A stretch of DNA of 64,000 nucleotides from an uncultured Myxococcales bacterium (GTDB taxonomy: Bacteria > Myxococcota_A > UBA9042 > DTJE01). The translations under genes were made by a program, and so were the position numbers. The notes under the pieces are model-generated. The model saw nothing but the letters and a program-made list of their open reading frames with translations. It did no database searches and had not been told where the DNA came from. Where the stretch lies: the NCBI GenBank assembly GCA_937975765.1, contig CALJUR010000120.1, positions 62,001-126,000 on the forward strand, read 5' to 3'. Within the stretch, counting starts at the first letter, position 1; the number at the start of each line of letters is the position of its first letter. Below are positions 23,539-31,732 of this stretch, piece by piece.

Positions 23539-25131
23539 TCAAGGGACCGCTGCGGGCCGCTCCACCAGCACCAGTCCCGCCGCTGAAGTCACGTAGATCC
23601 CGGCCTGTCCGGCATGGATGCCCCCCGGCTTCCCCCCCACGAAGACGGTCCGAAGCTCGTTGCAGTCGAAGTCCCGGAAGGTCAGAGTGCCGTGGAACGG
23701 GTCGATCTGCAGCAGCCGGTGCGAGACCGGATCCTCGGCCAGCATCGACCGGGGCGACAGGTCGCACACCCACCGCGGGGCCAGGCGGTCCTCGTCCAGT
23801 TCGAAGACGCGCCCGTCGTAGTCGTCGATGGCGAAGACGGTCCTGCGGTCGGGCAGGCCGGCCCGGACGACCCATCGGGCGTTGACCGGCAGCGTGGCCG
23901 AGGAGGCGACGCGGAAGCGGTCGAGGTCGATCGTCCCGATCACGTTCCGGGACTGCCGGCTGGCCGTGAAGAAGACCGTTCCACGATCCGGGGCGTCGGC
24001 GAAGTGGCAGCACAGCGAGCCGGTCTCCAGCAGGCCGTCCTCGCGCAGGTCCAGCACGTCGGTGACACGGTCCTCGCGCAGGTCCAGCCGCAGGACCAGC
24101 GGCAGGTAGCACATGGACACGTAGGCGAAGGGCGGGCGGACGACCACGTCGGTCGGCTGGGTGGTGTAGAACGGGAACTTCGCCGAGAAATCGATTCGCC
24201 GGGCGACCTCGAAGGTCCGCCGGTCGATCTTCAGGATCTCGTGCCGGAACCATGGGAAGGCATACAGGTACGGCCCGTCCGGGTCCATCGCCATCACCCG
24301 CACCTGCGACGAGGGCAGCGAGCGGAAGTCGGAGGTGGCCAGGTCGATCCGCCACAGGTTCCGGTCGTCCTCGCGGGTCCTGCCCAGCGTCGCCCCGAAC
24401 GAGATGAAGGCCTGCCCGGCCTCCTCGTCCACGAGGAGATCGCGCGAGTACAGCCACGGCCTCCGCTGGCCCTCCTCGGGCAGTGCCTGCGCGTCGAACA
24501 GCAGCCGGACGCCGGGCTGGGAGGCGACGTCCCGCGGGTCCTGACGGACGCCCCACTGGTGGTACCAGGCCCCGATCAGCACCCACACCAGCAGCGGCCC
24601 GACGCCCAGGAACACGACCCCCCGGAACCCCCGCCACCGCACGACGACGGCCTCGTACAGGGCCAGCCAGGCCACGCCGGCCAGCGCCGTCAGGGCGGGC
24701 CGCATCCAGGCGACCAGCAGCACCCAGTACCACGCCAACCGGGCCTGCCCCTGCCACGACCGGAAGTCGTTCGGGTCGCCGACGCGGGCGGGGTCCTCGA
24801 CCAGCATCCAGAAGGCGAGGATCCAGGCGGCCGCGCGGACCGCCGCGGGGACCAGCCACAGGAGCCTCGCCCACCGGTCCCGGCCGCGCGCATGCAGCCA
24901 GCGGCGTCCCCGGGCGAAGCCCCGGTCGTACCCGAACCCCATTCCCGCGTCGATCGCCAGGATCGCGCACAGGGCCAGCAGGGGCCAGGGAAAGAGGTCG
25001 CGCCCCTCCTCCAGCCGGAGCACCTGGGCCGTCCACAGCAGCAGCAGCGATGCGAGGAAGGCCAGCAGGGGCAGCAGGTGCCGGCCCACGACGCGCAGGA
25101 CGGACCACGCTGGCGAGGCCGGGAATCGCAT
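23539..25131 (-). CDS. Membrane protein with C-terminal beta-propeller-like domain
   Basis: This 530-residue protein has about five hydrophobic helices in its first 205 residues (for example LLPLLAFLASLLLLW and VVFLGVGPLLVWVLIGAWY). A soluble domain of about 320 residues follows with repeated short beta motifs: YSRDLLVDEEAGQAFISFG, YLYAFPWFRHEILKIDRRT, TVFAIDDYDGRVFELDE and GIYVTSAAGLVLVE. These resemble blades of a YVTN/NHL-type propeller. The propeller would sit outside the inner membrane. The ATG at 25131 is only 7 bases after a -10 element, so the transcript should be leaderless. I do not recognise a function. Confidence 0.6.
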   Translation of the reverse strand: MRFPASPAWSVLRVVGRHLLPLLAFLASLLLLWTAQVLRLEEGRDLFPWPLLALCAILAIDAGMGFGYDRGFARGRRWLHARGRDRWARLLWLVPAAVRAAAWILAFWMLVEDPARVGDPNDFRSWQGQARLAWYWVLLVAWMRPALTALAGVAWLALYEAVVVRWRGFRGVVFLGVGPLLVWVLIGAWYHQWGVRQDPRDVASQPGVRLLFDAQALPEEGQRRPWLYSRDLLVDEEAGQAFISFGATLGRTREDDRNLWRIDLATSDFRSLPSSQVRVMAMDPDGPYLYAFPWFRHEILKIDRRTFEVARRIDFSAKFPFYTTQPTDVVVRPPFAYVSMCYLPLVLRLDLREDRVTDVLDLREDGLLETGSLCCHFADAPDRGTVFFTASRQSRNVIGTIDLDRFRVASSATLPVNARWVVRAGLPDRRTVFAIDDYDGRVFELDEDRLAPRWVCDLSPRSMLAEDPVSHRLLQIDPFHGTLTFRDFDCNELRTVFVGGKPGGIHAGQAGIYVTSAAGLVLVERPAAVP

Positions 25132-25138
25132 GGGGGCT

Positions 25139-25167
25139 ACTATGCGGGGCGGGCCGGGGCGTGTCAA
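25139..25167 (-). promoter_or_regulatory. Promoter for the 23539-25131 gene
   Basis: On the minus strand a perfect TTGACA (25162-25167) and CATAGT (25139-25144) are separated by 17 bp. Seven bases then lead into the ATG at 25131. Confidence 0.6.
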
Positions 25168-25206
25168 TCGCGCTTCGGGCGGGCCGCAGGCTGGCCCGGG
25201 ACGGGA

Positions 25207-25235
25207 TCGACGCCCCGGGGGTCGCGTGGTACGCT
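25207..25235 (+). promoter_or_regulatory. Probable promoter for the 25244 radical SAM gene
   Basis: TCGACG (25207-25212) and TACGCT (25230-25235) are separated by 17 bp. The ATG begins 8 bases after the -10 box and no Shine-Dalgarno sequence is possible after the predicted start site. Confidence 0.4.
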
Positions 25236-25243
25236 GTCGCGCG

Positions 25244-26689
25244 ATGGACGTGCTGCTGGTCAACCCGCCGCTGGTGGTGCCGCCTCCCCGGAAGGATGGC
25301 GTCGCCGAACTGGATCCCCTGCAGTTCGACCAGCCGCCCATCCGGTTCCCGCCGCTGGGTCTGTGCTACCTGGGAGCGGCACTGGAGGCGGACGGGTTCC
25401 GGGTGGCCCTGCTGGATGCCAGCGCGCTGGGGCTGGCCCCGGACGCGGTCGTGGCGGAGGTGGCCCGGCGGCGCCCGCGGATGCTGGGCTTGTCGGTGCT
25501 GGTCTTCACGCTGCCGGCCGTGTACCGGATCGTGCGGGGCGTGCGGGCGGCGTGCCCGGAAACCCGGGTGGTGCTGGGCGGCCTGCACGTGTCGGACGAC
25601 CCGATGGTCGTGCAGAAGACCGGCGCGGACTACGGCGTGCGGGGTTGGGGCGAGGAGCCGCTGGCCGCGCTGGTGCGGGCCTGCCTGCGCGGCGAGGGCG
25701 ACCCGGCGGCGATCCCGGGCGTGGTGCACGAGGCGGACGGGAAGTGGGTCGCGAACCCCGTGGGGCGACTGCGGCCGTTCGACCAGGTGGCGCCGCCGGC
25801 CCGGCACCTGCTGGGCGCGACGCGGTACCGCACGCCGTTCGATCCGCGCAGCATGGCGAACGTGTCGCTGTCGCGTGGCTGCGCCTTCCGTTGCGACCAC
25901 TGCCACTACGGCAGCCCCGGCGTTCGCGCCTGCCACCCGCACCAGGTGCGCCCGGTCGACTCGATCCAGGACGAGTTCGCGTCGATCCGGCGGGACACGG
26001 GCGCCCGGTTCGTCACGTTCACCGACGACACCTTCACGATCCATCGCGACCGCATCCTGGACCTGTGCGAGGCCCTGGCGCGCGAGACCGACCCGATGCC
26101 GTGGTCGTGCGAGACGAGGGCCAGCCTGCTGGACGAGGAACTGCTCCTGGCCATGCGCCGGGCCGGCTGCCGGGCGGTTTCCATCGGGGTCGAGACCGCG
26201 TCCGAGGCGATTCGATCGCGCAGCCACAAGGCGGTGACGAACCGGCACGTCCGGGCGGCCTTCGCCCTGTGCCGGCGGGCGGGCATCGAGGCCAAGGCGA
26301 ACTTCATGTTCGGGCTGCCCGGCGAGCGCCCGGAGGACTTCGAGGCGTCGATCCGTTTCGCGATCGAACTGCAGCCCGCATACGTCGAGTTCCACATCGC
26401 GCTGGTGCTGCCGAACACGCCGCTGTTCCAGGACGCCCTGGCGCGGGGACTGCTGCAGGCCGACGTGTACGACCGCTTCATGCGGGGCGAGGGCGGCTTC
26501 CCGCTGTACCTGCCCGGGGGCGTCACCGCCGGGGACCTGGTCCGCGCGGACCAGCGGGCCTACCGCGACTTCTACCTGCGGCCCGGGTACGTGTGGGACC
26601 GGCTGCGGCGGCTGCGGGGCGCCGGGGACCTGGCGCGGCACGTGCGGCTGGGGGCGTGGGTGGCCTGGAGCGCGCTGCGGCGGAAGTAG
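25244..26689 (+). CDS. Cobalamin-binding-type radical SAM protein
   Basis: This 481-residue protein has an N-terminal Rossmann-like B12-binding domain (MDVLLVNPP, RFPPLGLCYLGAALE, VVLGGLHVSDDP) and a radical SAM barrel with CAFRCDHC at C213, C217 and C220. TDDTFTIHRDR, SIGVETASE and FMFGLPGE follow in the usual order. Class B radical SAM enzymes of this layout often methylate or rearrange lipids, tetrapyrroles or natural products. The B12 domain lacks a DXHXXG base-off motif, as is usual in this class. It is transcribed divergently from the 23539-25131 gene, and is convergent with three similar genes at 26728-31234. The substrate is unknown. Confidence 0.85.
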   Translation: MDVLLVNPPLVVPPPRKDGVAELDPLQFDQPPIRFPPLGLCYLGAALEADGFRVALLDASALGLAPDAVVAEVARRRPRMLGLSVLVFTLPAVYRIVRGVRAACPETRVVLGGLHVSDDPMVVQKTGADYGVRGWGEEPLAALVRACLRGEGDPAAIPGVVHEADGKWVANPVGRLRPFDQVAPPARHLLGATRYRTPFDPRSMANVSLSRGCAFRCDHCHYGSPGVRACHPHQVRPVDSIQDEFASIRRDTGARFVTFTDDTFTIHRDRILDLCEALARETDPMPWSCETRASLLDEELLLAMRRAGCRAVSIGVETASEAIRSRSHKAVTNRHVRAAFALCRRAGIEAKANFMFGLPGERPEDFEASIRFAIELQPAYVEFHIALVLPNTPLFQDALARGLLQADVYDRFMRGEGGFPLYLPGGVTAGDLVRADQRAYRDFYLRPGYVWDRLRRLRGAGDLARHVRLGAWVAWSALRRK

Positions 26690-26705
26690 TGCCGGGCTGC
26701 GGGGA

Positions 26706-26801
26706 GGCGGGGGACGGGGCCCCCGCCCTACAACCCCAGGCAGGACCAACGATTGATGCGGGTTCGTGGCCCCATGTAGGGCGGGGGCCCCGTCCCCCGC
26801 C
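26706..26801. repeat. Perfect 27-bp inverted repeat (dispersed GC-rich hairpin element)
   Basis: The arms at 26706-26732 and 26775-26801 are exact reverse complements and enclose a 42-base loop between convergent genes. Each arm is itself nearly palindromic. Twenty-two bases of the arm recur at 61210-61231. The stop codon and last 24 residues of the minus-strand gene lie inside the element. Confidence 0.8.
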
Positions 26802-28233
26802 TTCCCCCCAGGAAGCTGAACAGGCTGGCGGCGCCGGAAAGGTAGTACCGCACGTCGTCCATCGACTTCAGGTCCCGCAGGCACTGCCACCAGTACGCCG
26901 GCCGCAGGTAGAACCGCCGGTACGCCTCGTCCCGCAGGCGCTCCAGCTGGGCCGCGTCCCGGTACCCGTGCGGCACGTACGAGGCCCGCCGGGAGAAGTA
27001 GTCCTGGTCCCTCAGGATCGTGCCCGCCTCCCGGCAGATCTCGTACAGGTCGGTGTTCCGGTGCGGCACGGTCAGCGAGAAGATCGCGTGGTTCAGGCCC
27101 AGCGTCCGCGCGAACTCGATCGTTTTCCGGCCCATCTCCGGGGTCTCCCCGGGCAGGCCCAGCATGAAGAAGCCGACGACGTCCAGACCGGCCGCCCGCG
27201 CGTCCCGGGCGGCCTGGCGCGCCTGCGCCAGCGTGAAGCCCTTGCGGATCGCGTCCAGCGACTCCTGGCTGCCCGACTCGAACCCGAAGTAGATCCGCCA
27301 GCACCCGGCATCGTGCATCCGGCGGAACAGGTCGCGCGAAAGCCCCACGAAACGGCTCTCGCAGGACCACAGTACGTCCAGCCTTTCGGCCCGCAGCCGG
27401 TCGCAGAACTCCTCCACCCACGCCGGGTCGGTGATGAAGATGTCGTCCTGGAAGTAGACCTCCCGGGCCCCGGTCAGCGCCAGCAGATCCTTCATCTCGC
27501 GCACGACGCGGGCCGGGGAGTGGCGCCGGTAGTGCTTGCGGACCAGGTTCGACATCTCGCAGTAGGTGCACCGCGCATAGCTGCACCCGCGGCTGGTGAT
27601 CATCGCGGTCGCGGGCAGGCGCTTGCGGCGGTGGGGCAGCGGGACGTACTTCGCGTGCGGGAACAGGTCATAGGCCGGCGGGGCCAGGCGGTCCAGGGCG
27701 GGCTCCGGCGGGCGCTCCACCAGTTCCGACCAGGTCCCGTCGGGGCGCCTCGCGACCGACCCGGCGATGTCCCAGACCGGGCTGCCGCGCGCGTGCGCCC
27801 GGCACAGTTCCACCAGGGTCTGCTCGCCCTCGCCGACCGCGACCACGTCCGCGTCGGGGCACTCGGTGGGGACGGTCTCCCAGTAGGAATTGGCGTGCGC
27901 GCCGCCCAGCACCAGCAGGGCCTTTGTCCGGGGGCGCAACGCGCGCAGCAGCGTGCAGGCCGACGGCGCCTCCAGCGTGATCGCCGACACGCCCACGACC
28001 GACGGCTGCAGCGCCAGCACCTCGTTCACCGTCCGGCCGACGTCCCAGCCCTCGGCGGCGGCGTCCAGCAGCCGCACCGGGAAGCCCGCGTCGCGCAGCG
28101 CGGACGCCAGGTAGCCCAGGCCCAGCGGGGGCTGGTTGCGGTAGGCCCGCACGCCCACGAAGCCGTAAAGCCCCGAGGTGTAGTCGAACGGCGGGGCCAG
28201 CAGCACGACGGGACCGCCGGTCGGGATCGTCAT
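26728..28233 (-). CDS. Cobalamin-binding-type radical SAM protein
   Basis: This 501-residue enzyme has a B12-binding N-terminal domain (VVLLAPPFDYTSG, PPLGLGYLASALRDAG, LLVLGGAHANSY) and the cluster motif CSYARCTYC at C217, C221 and C224. The radical SAM barrel continues with FQDDIFITDP and FGFESGSQESLD. The ATG overlaps the stop of the upstream gene (ATGA at 28233), so three radical SAM genes form one leftward operon. The final 24 residues are encoded by the 27-bp inverted repeat and look unlike the family, so the original stop was probably displaced by repeat insertion. The tail is unlikely to be catalytic. Confidence 0.85.
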   Translation of the reverse strand: MTIPTGGPVVLLAPPFDYTSGLYGFVGVRAYRNQPPLGLGYLASALRDAGFPVRLLDAAAEGWDVGRTVNEVLALQPSVVGVSAITLEAPSACTLLRALRPRTKALLVLGGAHANSYWETVPTECPDADVVAVGEGEQTLVELCRAHARGSPVWDIAGSVARRPDGTWSELVERPPEPALDRLAPPAYDLFPHAKYVPLPHRRKRLPATAMITSRGCSYARCTYCEMSNLVRKHYRRHSPARVVREMKDLLALTGAREVYFQDDIFITDPAWVEEFCDRLRAERLDVLWSCESRFVGLSRDLFRRMHDAGCWRIYFGFESGSQESLDAIRKGFTLAQARQAARDARAAGLDVVGFFMLGLPGETPEMGRKTIEFARTLGLNHAIFSLTVPHRNTDLYEICREAGTILRDQDYFSRRASYVPHGYRDAAQLERLRDEAYRRFYLRPAYWWQCLRDLKSMDDVRYYLSGAASLFSFLGGRRGTGPPPYMGPRTRINRWSCLGL

Positions 28234-29699
28234 CACGCCCCTCCGCTGGCGCCCGCGCGCCGCCGGGACCGCAGGGCCGCCAGGGCCGCCGTGGCCGCCG
28301 ACTGCGCGTGCTGCACCAGGTCCTGCACCGAGAGGGTGCGGATCCGCAGCACCTGCCGCGCGATCATGCGCGGCCGCAGGTAGAACTCCAGGTGCGCACG
28401 CGCCTGCAGCCGCACCAGGTCGTCCACGGTCAGCCCCTTCGCCAGGTAGACCGGCGGGTTCTCCCGGCTGGGATACAGCGTGTAGCCCCGCCAGTTCCCC
28501 GGGTCGCGCAACTCGCCCTTCCGGGCCAGGTCGTCGTGGATCGGCGTGCCCGGGTAGGGTACGAAGCAGGTGTACTTCGCGAAGTCCAGGTCCAGTTCGC
28601 GGGACAGCCGCAGGTCGCCTTCCATCGACTGCCGCGTGGCACCGGGGATCCCCAGGATGAAGAAGCCGATCGTCTCGACGCCCGCCTTGCGGGACGCCTC
28701 GATGGCCTTGCGGGTCGCGTCCAGCGAGGCCGACTTCCGCAGCGTGGCCAGGTCGGCCGCGTCGCCCGACTCGATCCCGAACATGATCCGCCGCAGCCCG
28801 GACTCGCGCAGGGCCTGCAGCAGTTCCAGGTCCACGCTCTCGACGCGCGTCTCGGTCACCCACACCTGCTTGCGATGCAGGCCGCGCCGCACCAGCTCGG
28901 CCGCGTAGGCCAGCCCCTCCTTCTTCGACAGCGGGAACAGCGCGTCCACGAACGACGGCTGCACGTAGCCGAAGCGTTCCAGGTCCCACTCGCACTCGTC
29001 CGCGATGTTCACGACCGACCGGACGCGGCGCCGGGGCCCCATCACCTTCAGGCTGCAGAACGCGCAGGAGAACGGGCAGCCGCGCGACCCCAGGACCAGG
29101 ATGCCCGGGTCGCGGACCTTCGCGAACCCGAAGATGCGGTACCGGTCCATCGGCAGCAGGTGCCACGCCGGGAAGGGCAGGGTGTCCAGATCCTCGATCA
29201 GCGGCCGCGGGGGCGTCTGCACGACCTCGCCGCCGCGCAGGAACGACAGGCCCTTCACGTCGTCCAGCGGGGTGCCGGCATCGACCGCCCGGGCCAGTTC
29301 GACCAGCGTTCTCTCGCCCTCGCCGTGCGACACGATGTCCAGCGCGCCCGCCTCCAGCAGGGGTCGGTGGTAGATCTCGGCGTGGATGTTGCCGGCCACG
29401 ATGCGGGCGTTCGGGGCCTCCTCGCGGACGATGCGGACCACCCGCGGCAGCCCGGCCGCGGCCGCGGTCACCAGCGACACCCCGACCAGCGACGGTCGCG
29501 CCCGCCGGATCGCCTGCCGCAGCGCCCCGTCGTCGCCGTCGAACGCGTCGTCGTCGTGCACGGCGACCGGCACCCCGTCGGCCTCCAGGGCGGCGGCCAG
29601 GTACGCCAGCGTGATCGGCGGCATGCGCGCCATCAGCCGGTGGTACGGTCCCGCCAGTTCGCCCGGGTCCCGGTGGATGTTGACCAGAAGCACGCCCAT
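28233..29699 (-). CDS. Cobalamin-binding-type radical SAM protein
   Basis: This 488-residue protein begins MGVLLVNIHRDPGE with PPITLAYLAAALEADG and IVAGNIHAEI in the B12-binding half. The [4Fe-4S] motif CPFSCAFC is at C208, C212 and C215. VTETRVESVD, MFGIESGD and GFFILGIPG follow. It is the middle gene of the three-gene leftward operon, starting 8 bases after the upstream stop and overlapping the next start. It is more similar in motif wording to the 26728 protein than to the 29708 protein. Substrate unknown; a shared multistep pathway with its neighbours is likely. Confidence 0.85.
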   Translation of the reverse strand: MGVLLVNIHRDPGELAGPYHRLMARMPPITLAYLAAALEADGVPVAVHDDDAFDGDDGALRQAIRRARPSLVGVSLVTAAAAGLPRVVRIVREEAPNARIVAGNIHAEIYHRPLLEAGALDIVSHGEGERTLVELARAVDAGTPLDDVKGLSFLRGGEVVQTPPRPLIEDLDTLPFPAWHLLPMDRYRIFGFAKVRDPGILVLGSRGCPFSCAFCSLKVMGPRRRVRSVVNIADECEWDLERFGYVQPSFVDALFPLSKKEGLAYAAELVRRGLHRKQVWVTETRVESVDLELLQALRESGLRRIMFGIESGDAADLATLRKSASLDATRKAIEASRKAGVETIGFFILGIPGATRQSMEGDLRLSRELDLDFAKYTCFVPYPGTPIHDDLARKGELRDPGNWRGYTLYPSRENPPVYLAKGLTVDDLVRLQARAHLEFYLRPRMIARQVLRIRTLSVQDLVQHAQSAATAALAALRSRRRAGASGGA

Positions 29700-29707
29700 G
29701 GGTGGTC

Positions 29708-31234
29708 TCACGCGTTGTACCAGTCCGGCTTCACCAGGTGCATGTACTGCTCCTTCCGGAAGGGATTCAAGCGGTTCCGCACGGCCTCGGCGAACAGCCG
29801 GAAGGAGACCAGCACGAACCACAGGTACATGTCGCGGCGGTACGCGGACCGGGACAGCAGCCCCTTCAGCAGCCACGGCACCGTCACGTAGCGCCGGCTC
29901 AACTCGATGATCGCCAGCTCGATCTCCTCGCGCGTCATGTGGTCCGAGCCCATCACCGGCGTGGACATGTCGAAGTAGTCGAAGTCCTCGATCTCCAGCC
30001 AGCCCTCGGCCTTCGCCTTGTGCCAGAAGGCCGTGCCGGGGAACGGGGTCGCGGCGTGGAAGGCCGGGTAGTCGGCGTCGATGCGCCGCGCGAAGGCCAG
30101 TTGCCGCTCGATCGACTCGGGCGTCTCGGAGCGCACGCCCAGGATGAAGGTCGCCTGCCGGAAGACCTGCGGGTACTTGTGCTTCAGCAGCCGGAAGGTC
30201 TCCTCGGAGGCCGAGGTCGAGTAGAAGGTCTTCTTCCAGCCCTTGAGCGTGTGGTCCTCGTCGCGCTCGACGCCGATGCACAGGTGCGACAGGCCGCTCT
30301 TCACCAGCTTCTCGAAGACGCCGTTGCGCTCGTCTCTCAGCACCAGGTCGGCGCGCATGAACGCGAACCAGCGGATCGGCATCCCGCTGGCGATCAGGGC
30401 GTCGGCGAAGGCGTCGTTCCAGGCGCCGTCGATGTTGAACGTCGGGTCCACGAAGACCAGCGCGCGGCGGCCGTAGTCGCGGTGCAGGACCCCGATCTCC
30501 TCCATCGTGCGCGCCACGGACTTGGTGCGCCAGCGGGGGCGCAGAACCTCGCCGTCGGGGCCCTGCGTGCGTTCCCCCATCTGGGTCCACCAGGCGCAGA
30601 ACTCGCAGGCGGCGGCGCATCCCCGGCTGTGGTGGATGGTGGTGCCGCCCGGGCTGAACAGCAGCTTCGCGCGGCCGTACCTGTCCATCGGCAGCAGGTC
30701 GAACGCCGGCAGCGGCAGGGTGTCCAGGTCCTGGATCAGCGGCATCGGCGGGGTGCGGACCACCTTGCCGGCGCTGAGATAGGCGATGCCGCGCACGTCC
30801 TTCGCGCTGCCGTCGCCGCGGGCCAGGGCCAGCAGCAGGTCCCGGAAGGACGCCTCGCCCTCGCCGCGGACGATGTAGTCGATGGGGTGCCCGGGCAGGT
30901 ACAGGTCGTCCAGGTTCGTGAAGTGGGCGCCGCCCAGCACGGTGACGATCCGGGGATCGACGCGCTTGGCCAGGTCCACCAGCTTGATGACTTCGCCGGC
31001 GTAAAGCGCGTGGTTCTCGCCGGCACTGACCACGTCGGGCGCGAAGTCGCGGATCGCGCGCTCCAGGCTGGCCCAGCCGACCTTCTGGGGCAGGCAGTCC
31101 ACGACCTTCACGGTGAAGCCGGCGTCCCGGGCCACGGCGGCCAGGCTGGCCAGCCCCTGGGGCATCAGGAAGTTGTCCTCCTCGTTCATGTACGGCCACA
31201 GGAGCCGGGGAGGAGCGACCAGCAGGACCCGCAT
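29708..31234 (-). CDS. Cobalamin-binding-type radical SAM protein (BchE-like layout)
   Basis: This 508-residue enzyme is the first gene of the leftward operon. MRVLLVAPPRLLWPYMNEED, QGLASLAAVARDAGF and TVLGGAHFTNLDDL form the B12-binding half. CAAACEFC supplies C206, C210 and C213, followed by FVDPTFNIDG and CIGVERDEDHTLKG. The long C-terminal region with YVTVPWLLKGL may bind a hydrophobic substrate. The overall layout resembles anaerobic Mg-protoporphyrin ester cyclase (BchE) and hopanoid-modifying enzymes, but no pigment or hopanoid gene is adjacent. Upstream is a 69-base leader with only a weak ribosome site and a small 5-bp hairpin at 31242-31256. Confidence 0.84.
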   Translation of the reverse strand: MRVLLVAPPRLLWPYMNEEDNFLMPQGLASLAAVARDAGFTVKVVDCLPQKVGWASLERAIRDFAPDVVSAGENHALYAGEVIKLVDLAKRVDPRIVTVLGGAHFTNLDDLYLPGHPIDYIVRGEGEASFRDLLLALARGDGSAKDVRGIAYLSAGKVVRTPPMPLIQDLDTLPLPAFDLLPMDRYGRAKLLFSPGGTTIHHSRGCAAACEFCAWWTQMGERTQGPDGEVLRPRWRTKSVARTMEEIGVLHRDYGRRALVFVDPTFNIDGAWNDAFADALIASGMPIRWFAFMRADLVLRDERNGVFEKLVKSGLSHLCIGVERDEDHTLKGWKKTFYSTSASEETFRLLKHKYPQVFRQATFILGVRSETPESIERQLAFARRIDADYPAFHAATPFPGTAFWHKAKAEGWLEIEDFDYFDMSTPVMGSDHMTREEIELAIIELSRRYVTVPWLLKGLLSRSAYRRDMYLWFVLVSFRLFAEAVRNRLNPFRKEQYMHLVKPDWYNA

Positions 31235-31303
31235 CGGATCACCCGTGAGGGACGGGCACCGGCCGGCGGGACGAGCGCGCCGGACCGCGTGCGAACGGCG
31301 GAT

Positions 31304-31332
31304 AGTATGCCATTCGGGCCGGGGCGCGGCAA
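31304..31332 (-). promoter_or_regulatory. Promoter of the three-gene radical SAM operon
   Basis: On the minus strand TTGCCG (31327-31332) and CATACT (31304-31309) are separated by 17 bp. A leader of about 60-69 bases precedes the ATG at 31234. Confidence 0.5.
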
Positions 31333-31396
31333 CGAACGTGGCCGCGCGGTGGCCACCGCCCGGGGGAGGAGGACGGTCCCGGGTGCGGACGGTCCT

Positions 31397-31650
31397 CCGT
31401 GAAGGGGGCCGACGGGGAGGCCGACTCCGCTCCGGATCCCCCCCCGCCCCTTCCCGAGTGGAGCGGGGCCTTCGCCTCCGCCGGAGCTGCCGCGACCGCG
31501 ACGGGCTCTGTCACGGAGGCCGGAGATGCTCGCCACCACCGCCCGCGCGGGTCGCGGCTTCACGCTCCGGCCTCGGTTCAGGCCCTCTCTCCACTTCGGG
31601 CGGGGACGCTGTGGTCGCTCCGTCGGCCTCCCCGCCGGACCCCCTCACGG
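31397..31650. repeat. Tail-to-tail pair of diverged intergenic repeats
   Basis: Positions 31397-31425 and the reverse complement of 31622-31650 match at 26 of 29 bases. Similarity continues inward with gaps for roughly 80 more bases on each side. The 498-base gap 31235-31732 otherwise contains the operon promoter at 31304-31332 and no credible gene. Confidence 0.5.
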
Positions 31651-31682
31651 GATGGGCGAACATCAGGGGACGTCCTGCTTGA

Positions 31683-31718
31683 CGACTCCGAAGGGAGGGG
31701 ATTCCAGACGAGGAGTCG
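31683..31718 (-). terminator. Weak hairpin after the 31733 gene
   Basis: CGACTCC (31683-31689) and GGAGTCG (31712-31718) could pair across a 22-base loop just beyond the stop at 31733. There is no T-run. Confidence 0.2.
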
Positions 31719-31732
31719 CGGGCCGCGCGGCG

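Noticed and set aside
31235..31303. Cobalamin riboswitch in the leader of the radical SAM operon
   Set aside because: The leader is only about 69 bases and I see no B12-box; it is too short for the known class.
31239..31514. 91-codon minus-strand frame in the same gap
   Set aside because: It consists of repeat-derived Pro/Ala/Gly text and runs through the operon promoter.
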